A stretch of 64,000 nt of DNA from an uncultured Collinsella sp. Its GTDB lineage: Bacteria > Actinomycetota > Coriobacteriia > Coriobacteriales > Coriobacteriaceae. Each line of letters starts with the position of its first letter. The stretch's first letter is position 1. The DNA is taken from positions 1 to 64,000 of the forward strand of contig CATYJU010000001.1 of NCBI GenBank assembly GCA_958407995.1, written 5' to 3'. The notes beneath the pieces are model-generated. The model had not been told where the DNA came from, made no database searches, and saw only the letters and a program-made list of their open reading frames with translations. Both the position numbers and the translations under genes were made by a program. Positions 57,464 through 64,000 of this stretch are shown here, piece after piece.

Positions 57464-58543
57464 CTACTCCCCGTGATGGTGGCCGCAGCAGCACTCATAG
57501 CCGTCGTCATGGCCGTGGCCGCCGCAGCACTCGTGGTCCTCGCCGTGATGGTGACCGCAACCGCACTCATGGTCGTCGCCGTGCTCGCCGCAACCGCAGC
57601 CTTCCTCGTGAGCGCCATGCTCCTCGGGACGATACTGCGACCAGTCCAGACCGGCGGCGATGGCGTCGGCCTCCTCCTTATAGAGGACCGTGATGGCCTG
57701 GGTGCCCAGCTTGGCACCACCGATGGCGTCGAGCATATCGTAGAGCGTAAAGGCCACGTCGGCGCCGGGCAGCGCAAGCTCGCGGTCGTCGGCATAGGCG
57801 AGCGCCAAGCGCAGGTCCTTAATGAAGTGCTCGACCATAAAGCCGGGCTTGTAGTCGCCGTCGAGCGCCTTGGGAGCCAGGCTCTCCATGGCGCCGGACT
57901 TGCCGGTACCGCCCAGGATCATCTGACGGGTCTTCTCCAGATCGAGGCCGCTCAGCTCGGCAAATGCCATGGCGTCTGCCATGCCGACCATGCAGGCGCC
58001 CAGCGACACCTGGTTGGCGAGCTTGGCAGCCTGGCCCTTGCCGGCGCCGTCGAAGCAGCAGATGGTTGCCGCAAAGGTGGAAAGGATATCGCGAATCGGA
58101 GCGATGTCGTTCTCGGTGGCGCCCACGATAGCCGTGAGCGTGCCGGCGATAGCTCCCGACTCACCGCCGGTGACGGGGCAGTCAAACGCCATGCGGCCGG
58201 AAACCTGGGCGGCCTCGGCAATGTCGCGCGCCAGCTCGGGCGAGCTCGTGGTAAGGTCGATCAGGACCGCGCCGGGCTTAGTGCACGCGAGCAGACCTTC
58301 GCCCGCCAGGTAGAGCTCCTCGACCTCGGAGGGATAACCCACCATGGTAAAGATGACGTCGGCGTTCGCCGCGGCATCTGCCGGCGTATCGGCCCAGACG
58401 GCACCGCGCTCAACGAGCGCTGCAGCCTTGGACTTGGTGCGGTTGTTGACCGTGACGGAATAGCCGGCGTCCAGGATGTGGCCGGCGATGGGGGCACCCA
58501 TGATTCCGGTGCCGATAAATGCGACAGAGAGCTTGTTTGCCAT
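57464..58543 (-). CDS. 3-hydroxyisobutyrate dehydrogenase-family enzyme with Cys/His-rich tail
   Basis: A 359-residue beta-hydroxyacid dehydrogenase. FIGTGIMGAPIAGH is the NAD(P) loop, PVTGGESGA the substrate region, and the Lys of GQAAKLANQV the catalytic residue. The family normally ends near residue 300; here the last 53 residues (307-359) contain 13 His and 9 Cys in GHHHGE and ECCC-like blocks, like the metal-storage tails of SlyD or HypB. AAAGGAAAGG precedes ATG 58543. The substrate may be a tartronate-semialdehyde or hydroxyisobutyrate type acid. Confidence 0.87.
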   Translation of the reverse strand: MANKLSVAFIGTGIMGAPIAGHILDAGYSVTVNNRTKSKAAALVERGAVWADTPADAAANADVIFTMVGYPSEVEELYLAGEGLLACTKPGAVLIDLTTSSPELARDIAEAAQVSGRMAFDCPVTGGESGAIAGTLTAIVGATENDIAPIRDILSTFAATICCFDGAGKGQAAKLANQVSLGACMVGMADAMAFAELSGLDLEKTRQMILGGTGKSGAMESLAPKALDGDYKPGFMVEHFIKDLRLALAYADDRELALPGADVAFTLYDMLDAIGGAKLGTQAITVLYKEEADAIAAGLDWSQYRPEEHGAHEEGCGCGEHGDDHECGCGHHHGEDHECCGGHGHDDGYECCCGHHHGE

Positions 58544-58641
58544 GAAACCTTTCCTTTTGGGTTGGGTGTTATTACCAGGTTGAATACTCGGTGCCAGCGT
58601 TTGAGCTGTGAGTTGGGATCGATTGCGGCCGCGTTACTTGC

Positions 58642-59595
58642 CTACTGACCGCGCACGCGGCGGGCGATGCGATCGGAAAGCGACGCCTTGTCGGCGCGGT
58701 TCTTACCCCAAAACGCGCAGGCCACCATGCCGGGGCCCACGTGCGAGCCGATGGTGGGGCCCACGGAGCTGCGAATGATCGTGACGTCGGCGCAGCCCTC
58801 CTCCTTGCGGATGGCGGCTTCGAGCCAGTCGCCGTCCTTTTCGGCATCGGCCGTCATGATGGCGATGGGCATGGTGCGGTCGGGCACGTAGTTCTCGCGG
58901 AACGACTTGAGGATGGACTTGAGCGCCTTCTTGCGGCCGCGGTTGACACCGATTAGCGACAGCGAGCCGGCAAGGTCGTAGGAGAGCTCGGGCTTGACAT
59001 CGAGCTTTGCCGTGAGCTGCGCCGCCGCGGGCGGAATGCGGCCGCCGGCAGCCAGTGCGTCGAAGCTCTCGAGCGTAAAGTAGCCGTGGACGTAGGTCTT
59101 TGCCTCGTTTGCCCAATCGACCAGCTGCTTGGCGGTCAGTCCCGCCGAACGCTGGCGCACGGCCTCGAGCGCCAAGAGCGCGCCGGTCGCACAGGGTAGA
59201 GCGTTGTCGACCACGTACAGCTCAAAATCGGGATACTCGGCGCGCACGGCGTCCGCCGCCTGGCACGCGGAGTTGTAGCTCGACGACAGCGCCGAGGTAA
59301 AGCACAGGTAGACCGTGGGCGTGCCCTCTTTGGCGCACTCGGTAAAGAACTCGATATAGCGACCGAGCGACACAGCCGAGGTGGACACGCGGGCGCCGGC
59401 GCGCATGCGGTCGTAAAACTCCTTGGGCGTGATGCTCGACCAGATGTCATCCGTGCGCTCCTCGCCATCGATAATGAAGGGGAAACCCAGGATATCGACA
59501 TCGAGGTTCGCGGCGACCTCGGGGCTAAAGTCGCAGCAGGTATCGACGACGATGCGGCAACGGTCCGAATGACCGGTAGATGCGGCCTTGTCCAT
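58642..59595 (-). CDS. DegV-family fatty-acid-binding protein
   Basis: A 317-residue DegV protein. RIVVDTCCDFSPEVAANL, ARVSTSAVSLGRYIEFF, SALSSSYNSA and the C-terminal TIGSHVGPGMVACAFWG are the family landmarks. DegV proteins (FakB-like) hold a fatty acid for phosphorylation by FakA. ATG 59595 follows AAGGAGTCG. No fakA is in the window. Confidence 0.92.
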   Translation of the reverse strand: MDKAASTGHSDRCRIVVDTCCDFSPEVAANLDVDILGFPFIIDGEERTDDIWSSITPKEFYDRMRAGARVSTSAVSLGRYIEFFTECAKEGTPTVYLCFTSALSSSYNSACQAADAVRAEYPDFELYVVDNALPCATGALLALEAVRQRSAGLTAKQLVDWANEAKTYVHGYFTLESFDALAAGGRIPPAAAQLTAKLDVKPELSYDLAGSLSLIGVNRGRKKALKSILKSFRENYVPDRTMPIAIMTADAEKDGDWLEAAIRKEEGCADVTIIRSSVGPTIGSHVGPGMVACAFWGKNRADKASLSDRIARRVRGQ

Positions 59596-59618
59596 CAAAG
59601 CGACTCCTTACGTAAAAA

Positions 59619-59645
59619 GGCGGCCACCCGCATGGGATGGCCGCC
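59619..59645 (-). terminator. Terminator of hpf
   Basis: GGCGGCCA (59619-59626) pairs with TGGCCGCC (59638-59645); TTTTT follows on the minus strand. Confidence 0.85.
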
Positions 59646-59674
59646 AACCGTTAACTCATGCAAGTTAACGTATT

Positions 59675-60259
59675 TTACTCGTCAAGTGTTTCGATGCGGG
59701 GCTTGATGATGCCATATCCACCATTCTTACGGTGATACACCACATTGATGAGACCGGTCGTCGCGTTCTCGAACACGTAGAAGTCGTGGCCCAGCAGATC
59801 GGTCTGCACCAGCGCCTGCTCCTCAGTCATCGGGGTGACGTCGATAACCTTCTCGCGGACGAGCAGGTCGTCCTCCTCCTCGGGCAGCAGCAGGTCGGCC
59901 AGATCCTCGACGCGCTCGACCGGTGCGACATCCGCTGCACTGGCACCGCCCTGGCGGTTGTCCACGACCTTGGTCTTGAACTTGCGCAGCTGGCGGGTGA
60001 CCTTATCGGCGGAGAGGTCGATGGCGGCGTACATATCTGCGCCGTGCTCGGCAACGCGAATCACAGAGCCGCGGGCACGAACCGTGACCTCGACGATTGC
60101 CGGGTTGGGGTTCGAGGGGTTCTTCTCATAACGAAGCACGACGTCGACTGTCATGGGCTCGATGTCGAAAACCTTGAGCGCCTCGCCGATCTTCTCATCC
60201 ACATGCGCACGCAGAGCATCGGTTACCGTCGTCTTGCGTCCAGAAACCTTGATATCCAT
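59675..60259 (-). CDS. hpf: Ribosome hibernation promoting factor, long form
   Basis: A 194-residue long-form HPF. The N-terminal domain (MDIKVSGRKTTVTDALRAHV to KVTRQLRKFK) binds the 30S decoding site; an acidic linker (about 105-135) leads to the C-terminal dimerisation domain (DVTPMTEEQALVQTDLLGHDFYVFENA, GLINVVYHRKNGGYGIIKP) that joins two ribosomes as 100S particles in stationary phase. ATG 60259 follows GGAGCC. Confidence 0.95.
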   Translation of the reverse strand: MDIKVSGRKTTVTDALRAHVDEKIGEALKVFDIEPMTVDVVLRYEKNPSNPNPAIVEVTVRARGSVIRVAEHGADMYAAIDLSADKVTRQLRKFKTKVVDNRQGGASAADVAPVERVEDLADLLLPEEEDDLLVREKVIDVTPMTEEQALVQTDLLGHDFYVFENATTGLINVVYHRKNGGYGIIKPRIETLDE

Positions 60260-60576
60260 ACGTGGCTCCAATCTGCCTCGGGGACTTACTGTACTGGCTA
60301 TGTACCCATTGCCGTGCATTTAATCACGCGGATTCCCAAAGACCCGAATAACGACTGCTTGATACCGCATACCGAAGTCTCGCACTTTTCCGTGGCAAAG
60401 TGCGCTATAGGAAGGCGTCGACGGAGTTAATTTTTCTCCTGGAAATTAGCTTTGACCTGCTAGTTTTACCAAAATAGAAAAGCCGGGCTCCCCTATTTGG
60501 GAGACCCGGCCATGCGTGTTGAAACCGTGAAGAAGCACCTCGTTCGATGTGTGGTAGACGCCACCCCTACCAATAA
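60260..60576. other. hpf upstream region
   Basis: A 317-base gap. It carries the terminator of the upstream lipoprotein gene (60482-60510); the remaining 220 bases should hold the hpf promoter, but I see no clear consensus. Confidence 0.4.
60482..60510 (-). terminator. Terminator of the binding-protein gene
   Basis: GCCGGGCTCCC (60482-60492) pairs with GGGAGACCCGGC (60499-60510) with one bulge; TTTTCTATTTT follows on the minus strand. Confidence 0.83.
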
Positions 60577-61587
60577 CTAGCTATTGAGCTTGTTGATGTC
60601 ATCGTCGGTGATGGCGCCCTCCTGGCTAGACGACGGACTGTCGCCGTTGTTATCGGAGGTGTCGCCATCGGAGGACTCGGTCTCGTTGGACGTGGAGTCG
60701 GATGCCTGCACATTGGCCCCCGAAACAGTCTTGGCGGTAAGGTCATAGGGCATTTTGCCATACCAGACGCAGTGGACCGCCTCGAGCGTGCCGTCGACCG
60801 TGATGCCGTCGAGGGCATCACTCACGGCACGGCACAGCTCATCGTTAGAGCTAAGGCCTGCGACGCTAAGCGTGGAGGGCGCCTCGAGCGTGCCGACATA
60901 GGAGATCTGACTCATCAGGCGCGCGAGGTAACCACCGGCCGTGGAATCACAGATCACGTAATCGACCTCGCCCGACTCGAGTGCCTCGAAGCACTCGTTG
61001 ATGTTGGAGAAGGTCTTTTGGTTGGCCGTGATGCTCTGCTTGGCAAGCGCTTCCTGCGAGGCCGAGGAAGTCTGAACGCCCAAGGTAGCAGTGTTGAGTG
61101 TGTCGGTTGAGACACTCGGGGACTCTCCGTCGCTGGTCTTGCCGAACACGGCGGCAGCATCGTACAGACAGGTGCCAAGCGAGCTGATGTCGCCGCCCGC
61201 AGACTTGATGTCGCCAATAAAGATGTCGGCCTTTTTATCGCTGAGCGCGGAATCGGCCGAGGACGCATCGACAAAAGCAACCTTGAGACCCATGCGGCAC
61301 GCGAGGGCACGAGCGGCATCGACCGCATAGCCCGTGAGGTTTCCGTCGGCATCCTGCATGGCCTGCGGTGCATCGGACGTATCGAGGGCGACCGTCAGGG
61401 TTCCCGGCGTGACCAGGGCATCGTCCGATACCGTGGGGGTGACGGTCTCGCGCTCGATCTGGTCGATCGTGGGCGTCGTGAACGTGGACAGTGGATTGAA
61501 CGCGCATCCGCTCAGGCCCAAAACGGCAATGACCGCCGCGGCCCCAGCACCTAACCGAGCCGCATGCATCAAGCTGCCCCTCACCAT
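60577..61587 (-). CDS. Solute-binding lipoprotein, amino-acid (family 3) type
   Basis: A 336-residue lipoprotein. A signal peptide with lipobox LSGC lies at about residues 8-28; the mature part has the family 3 fold (LTVALDTSDAPQAMQDADGNLTGYAVDAARALACRMG, ADIFIGDIKSAG) and ends in a Ser/Asp/Glu-rich tail (about 290-336). There is no permease or ATPase beside it. ATG 61587 is chosen because the signal peptide begins there; the frame is open far upstream and a good promoter lies 325 bases away, so the true start is not certain. Confidence 0.8.
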   Translation of the reverse strand: MVRGSLMHAARLGAGAAAVIAVLGLSGCAFNPLSTFTTPTIDQIERETVTPTVSDDALVTPGTLTVALDTSDAPQAMQDADGNLTGYAVDAARALACRMGLKVAFVDASSADSALSDKKADIFIGDIKSAGGDISSLGTCLYDAAAVFGKTSDGESPSVSTDTLNTATLGVQTSSASQEALAKQSITANQKTFSNINECFEALESGEVDYVICDSTAGGYLARLMSQISYVGTLEAPSTLSVAGLSSNDELCRAVSDALDGITVDGTLEAVHCVWYGKMPYDLTAKTVSGANVQASDSTSNETESSDGDTSDNNGDSPSSSQEGAITDDDINKLNS

Positions 61588-61918
61588 GTCCACTACCCTG
61601 CCTTCTGTGTCGTATACGATCCGTGCCCCGCACGGAATATCGGGTTGTTCCCACCAGCTGACCTGGTATTTGACCCCACACTTGCGCACCGGGGCGTTTG
61701 CTCGGGAGGCCGCAGCCACCTTCACGACTGGCCCGCTCGCCCGCGAGGCGGTATTGCCCCAAAGAAAGTAGAACGGACGGTGCGGCTTACATCTAGGACG
61801 CGCCATGATCGCGCCGCGCGCACGCGGTCGCTTACGTGGATCCCTTTGACCGCGTCTGTCTTGGACTAGGATGGGCATTTCGTCCGTCCGCAACCACAGC
61901 CTGGCAGGAACGTAGGGC

Positions 61919-61947
61919 ATTATAGCTAAGTTCAAGCTATAGTTTAA
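61919..61947 (-). promoter_or_regulatory. Promoter of the binding-protein gene
   Basis: On the minus strand TTAAAC (61942-61947), a 17-base spacer and TATAAT (61919-61924). It leaves a leader of about 325 bases before ATG 61587. Confidence 0.65.
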
Positions 61948-62020
61948 GGTTAGGGACGTTATTCGCATCGCGAGCACAGATTTCGCAGGTCGGGGCGGGT
62001 CATTCGTGCCCCCATGAAGC

Positions 62021-62047
62021 CCGGAGCTCCCCTACGGGGAGCTCCGG
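62021..62047. terminator. GC-rich hairpin
   Basis: CCGGAGCTCCCC (62021-62032) pairs perfectly with GGGGAGCTCCGG (62036-62047) over a three-base loop. No T-tract; it could be the terminator of the nuclease-like gene or a transcription barrier. Confidence 0.5.
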
Positions 62048-62069
62048 GGCACCTGCCTCAGGGTGCCGT

Positions 62070-62284
62070 GGCCAAAAAATAGCAAATATGAGTACTGTTA
62101 CCAATTTAGTAGCAGACAATTTTGGCCTCTCGGACAGATTTTGCGCTCAGTGTCGCCAACCTGATGCTTAGTTATTCTACATTTGTTTATTATCTTCTTA
62201 CTTTACGACGCCTCCGAGTCCTAAATTCCTTGATTTTGCTGTTACTGATTTAGTGACAGTACTCATATTTGCCATATTTTGGCC
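62070..62284. mobile_element. MITE-like element with terminal inverted repeats
   Basis: A 215-base A+T-rich segment bounded by imperfect inverted repeats of about 45 bases: GGCCAAAAAATAGCAAATAT from 62070 and its inverse ending at 62284, sharing GAGTACTGT and AGTAACAG-type inner blocks. The inside codes for nothing. The base composition is clearly lower in G+C than the surroundings. No target duplication is obvious. Confidence 0.6.
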
Positions 62285-62319
62285 AGGGCATATGATTAAC
62301 CCCCTATTTTCGACGCGAA

Positions 62320-63429
62320 TTAGACCGGCTTAAGCCCAAAACACGCCCGCAGCGTGTTAAGCAGCGCCTCTTGCTTCTTCCTGCGGGCATCGACACGATT
62401 CCGGTACCGCTTTCGCATACGCTGGTGGATGCGCCATGCGAGTGCCTCCATTGCCTCCATGTCGCAAAGTATCTCGTTATTGACCGTCGCGACCTCGATT
62501 CCCATAGTAATCAAGCCCGTGTTGCGTTTTTCATCATGGACACGTCCCCTTCGAGAGGAATGACCCAGCTCACCGTTGTATTCCAGGTCAAACCGGGCTG
62601 TTTCCTGGTACGCATCGCAAACTGCATACGGCATCCCCGAGATTGCCTGCGCGCGGTCATCGAACTCGATCTTGTAGTCGGTCTTAAAGGGACCGCAGGC
62701 AAATCCGCCATAGGAAAACGGAAGCGAAAACATGGCAAGCATGATGCACTCCATGGGTGAGCGCAGGTTTTCTGACAGGTAGGGACACAGGCGTAGCAGT
62801 TGTTTGGCCGCACTCCCCTTGCATGCCGCAAGGTAATCTGCCAGGCGATCGGGCGTCAGCACCGGCTCGACTTCAAAGTAGCCCACGTCTGCCGGTTGGT
62901 CCTTGTCCTTTACAAGTCTATTCGCAACAGGTGAGGTGTAGGGAGGCAGATACTTCCCGCGATCGCTCAGTGAAATCTTGGAACACAGTTCCTGGGCCAG
63001 GGCAAACGCCTGGATACAGCCGACCTCGCGGGCGACGGCAACACAAAGGGCCTCGGGAGATAGGCTGTACACCCCCGGTTCCACCTCTAGAATCGAGCCG
63101 GCAGGCAACCCGGAACACACGGACCAGCCCACGCCAGGCATGCGTCGGCGCTGCGCCGCAGATCCCACCAACAAGCACAGATCTTCTTGCACCTCGCCGC
63201 TTTTGGCTCCAATTCGCACCAGGTCGGGAAGATAGATATCCTCGGTCGAAGGCGATGACGTACACAGCACGCGGCACTCCTCCTCGGGCTCAAGGTCCTT
63301 CCAGCCGATGTAGCCCATCTGCCGGCGCTCGGCGCGCATCATGCGCAACGCCGAGGCGCCCGTCAGGATCACGGAAGCCGCTAGCTGCTCTTTTGTCGGT
63401 TTGTTGCACTGCCTGATTGTTACCGCCAC
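62320..63429 (-). CDS. Hypothetical protein with DUF559/PD-(D/E)XK-like C-terminus
   Basis: A protein of about 369 residues. Residues near the C-terminus (FDLEYNGELGH, then HDEKRNTGLITMGIEVATV) match the D-EYNG-H...D-R...G pattern of DUF559/Vsr-like nucleases. The N-terminal part (VILTGASALRMMRAE, LPDLVRIGAK) recalls AbiEi-like regulators of abortive infection, but weakly. Several starts are possible; GTG 63429 has AGGGG eight bases upstream. It begins just after the comF stop and could share its message. Function unknown, defence possible. Confidence 0.68.
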   Translation of the reverse strand: MAVTIRQCNKPTKEQLAASVILTGASALRMMRAERRQMGYIGWKDLEPEEECRVLCTSSPSTEDIYLPDLVRIGAKSGEVQEDLCLLVGSAAQRRRMPGVGWSVCSGLPAGSILEVEPGVYSLSPEALCVAVAREVGCIQAFALAQELCSKISLSDRGKYLPPYTSPVANRLVKDKDQPADVGYFEVEPVLTPDRLADYLAACKGSAAKQLLRLCPYLSENLRSPMECIMLAMFSLPFSYGGFACGPFKTDYKIEFDDRAQAISGMPYAVCDAYQETARFDLEYNGELGHSSRRGRVHDEKRNTGLITMGIEVATVNNEILCDMEAMEALAWRIHQRMRKRYRNRVDARRKKQEALLNTLRACFGLKPV

Positions 63430-63440
63430 ACGAATCACCC

Positions 63441-64000
63441 CTACCAAACGCGTGCGATAGCGAGGCCATCAACGGCCGCGGCACCGGCGCGCTTGAGTTC
63501 CGCCGAAGCCGCCGCCATCGTCGCACCCGTGGTGATAACGTCGTCGATAAGCAGCAGGCGGCGGCCCCGCACGTCCTCAACGGTCTCGTACATGCCTCGG
63601 GCGCGTTCACGGCGTTCTTCACGACCGAGTTCACGTTGGTCGCCATGGCCGTACTTAACGAGGGCGTCGAGCAGCGGAACACCCGACAGCTCGCAAAATG
63701 GGCGCGCGATGGCTTCCATATGATCGAAGCCGCGCCGCCGAAACGCCGCCGCCGTCGCGGGCACAAACACCACGGCATCGGCGCCGGACAACACACCGCC
63801 TAAGCGATCGGGTGCCGCGGCCTGGGCATGTAAGGCGGTGTCGTATAGCAGCTCTGCCAGATACGGCGCCAGGCGTCGCTCGCCCGCGTCTTTGTACGCT
63901 TTAATGATCCGCGGCAGCGGATGCGTGTAAACGGCACATGCCAGGCACCGGTCGAGTGCTTCGGCCATCGCCGAGGACGAGCCCTCGACCGAGCACTCGG
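63441..64000 (-). CDS. comF: ComF-family phosphoribosyltransferase (5' end cut off)
   Basis: At least 186 residues, with the frame still open at the right edge of the window. The PRPP-binding motif LLLIDDVITTGATM and FVPATAAAFRRRGFDHMEAIA are those of ComF, needed for DNA uptake in competent bacteria. An internal ATG at 63968 could be mistaken for the start, but CLACAV just after it looks like part of the N-terminal zinc-finger region, so the true start lies outside. GalT-, PTS- and comF-type genes share no regulation here. Confidence 0.85.
   Translation of the reverse strand, partial: ECSVEGSSSAMAEALDRCLACAVYTHPLPRIIKAYKDAGERRLAPYLAELLYDTALHAQAAAPDRLGGVLSGADAVVFVPATAAAFRRRGFDHMEAIARPFCELSGVPLLDALVKYGHGDQRELGREERRERARGMYETVEDVRGRRLLLIDDVITTGATMAAASAELKRAGAAAVDGLAIARVW

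Larger units (their letters stand above)
61588..62319. other. 732-base region with promoter, hairpin and MITE-like element
   Basis: No convincing gene here, although the lipoprotein frame stays open to 61977. It contains a strong minus-strand promoter (61919-61947), a 12-base-stem hairpin at 62021-62047, and the A+T-rich terminal-repeat element at 62070-62284. Confidence 0.55.

Noticed and set aside
59649..59670. CGTTAAC/GTTAACG dyad after hpf as a LacI operator
   Set aside because: The spacing does not fit TGnnnAC-GTnnnCA and it lies between two convergently ordered housekeeping units without a sugar promoter.
1..64000. CRISPR array or prophage
   Set aside because: No run of regularly spaced identical 25-40 base repeats and no phage structural, integrase or lysis genes were seen. 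The repeated elements found are paired dyads or short operators.

Overview
The window reads as a piece of the chromosome of an anaerobic gut actinobacterium of the class Coriobacteriia, most likely Collinsella. This is inferred from its moderately high G+C content, many GTG/TTG starts, and a large set of LacI regulators, PTS transporters and phospho-glycosidases typical of sugar-fermenting Coriobacteriia. No rRNA or phylogenetic marker is present to confirm it.

Layout. 1-3170: a MutT-Vsr fusion, a small ORF, an AraC regulator and a HAD phosphatase. 3170-3500: a long-hairpin intergenic repeat. 3503-6734: a class II ketose-bisphosphate aldolase, a DeoR regulator and a flavodiiron protein. 6864-11058: galactose regulator (LacI), galK and galT (Leloir route). 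11471-14641: lacA-lacB-epimerase-lacC (tagatose-6-phosphate route). 16239-31272: three similar cassettes, each with a LacI repressor, a lactose/cellobiose EIICB and a GH1 phospho-beta-galactosidase. A single free EIIA serves all three, and a pair of hairpin repeats follows each cassette. 31570-33557: a toxin-antitoxin pair and an AlbA-type regulator with a repeat-rich promoter. 33558-36145: a LacR-like DeoR regulator, galM and an orphan PTS EIIB that lacks its phosphorylatable histidine. 36303: tRNA-Thr(CGT). 36589-53492: amino-sugar and host-glycan block with second copies of lacC and the epimerase, two yhcH, two nagA, agaS, a mannose-family PTS, a cytoplasmic GH35 beta-galactosidase, two GntR/HutC regulators and a NagE-type EIICB. 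54013-64000: housekeeping-type genes (isocitrate dehydrogenase, HEAT protein, hydroxyisobutyrate-dehydrogenase-like enzyme with a metal-binding tail, DegV, HPF, an amino-acid-type binding lipoprotein, a nuclease-like protein, ComF), with a MITE-like element at 62070-62284.

How the parts fit (inference). Lactose-type disaccharides enter as 6'-phosphates through EIICB/EIIA. GH1 enzymes release galactose-6-phosphate, LacAB make tagatose-6-phosphate, LacC makes the bisphosphate and the class II aldolase can cleave it, since no lacD is present. Gal-beta-1,3-HexNAc from mucin or milk glycans would enter by the mannose-family PTS and be cut by GH35. Free galactose would go to GalM/GalK/GalT. The phosphorylated amino sugar would go through NagA and AgaS into the same tagatose route.

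Regulation is the most striking aspect. Each of the four LacI paralogs has its own operator variant of TGnnnAC-GTnnnCA beside it. Eight sugar promoters across the window also carry a pair of ACCGTTYACS-like boxes exactly 21 bp apart, usually just before a weak -35, which suggests a shared unidentified global regulator.
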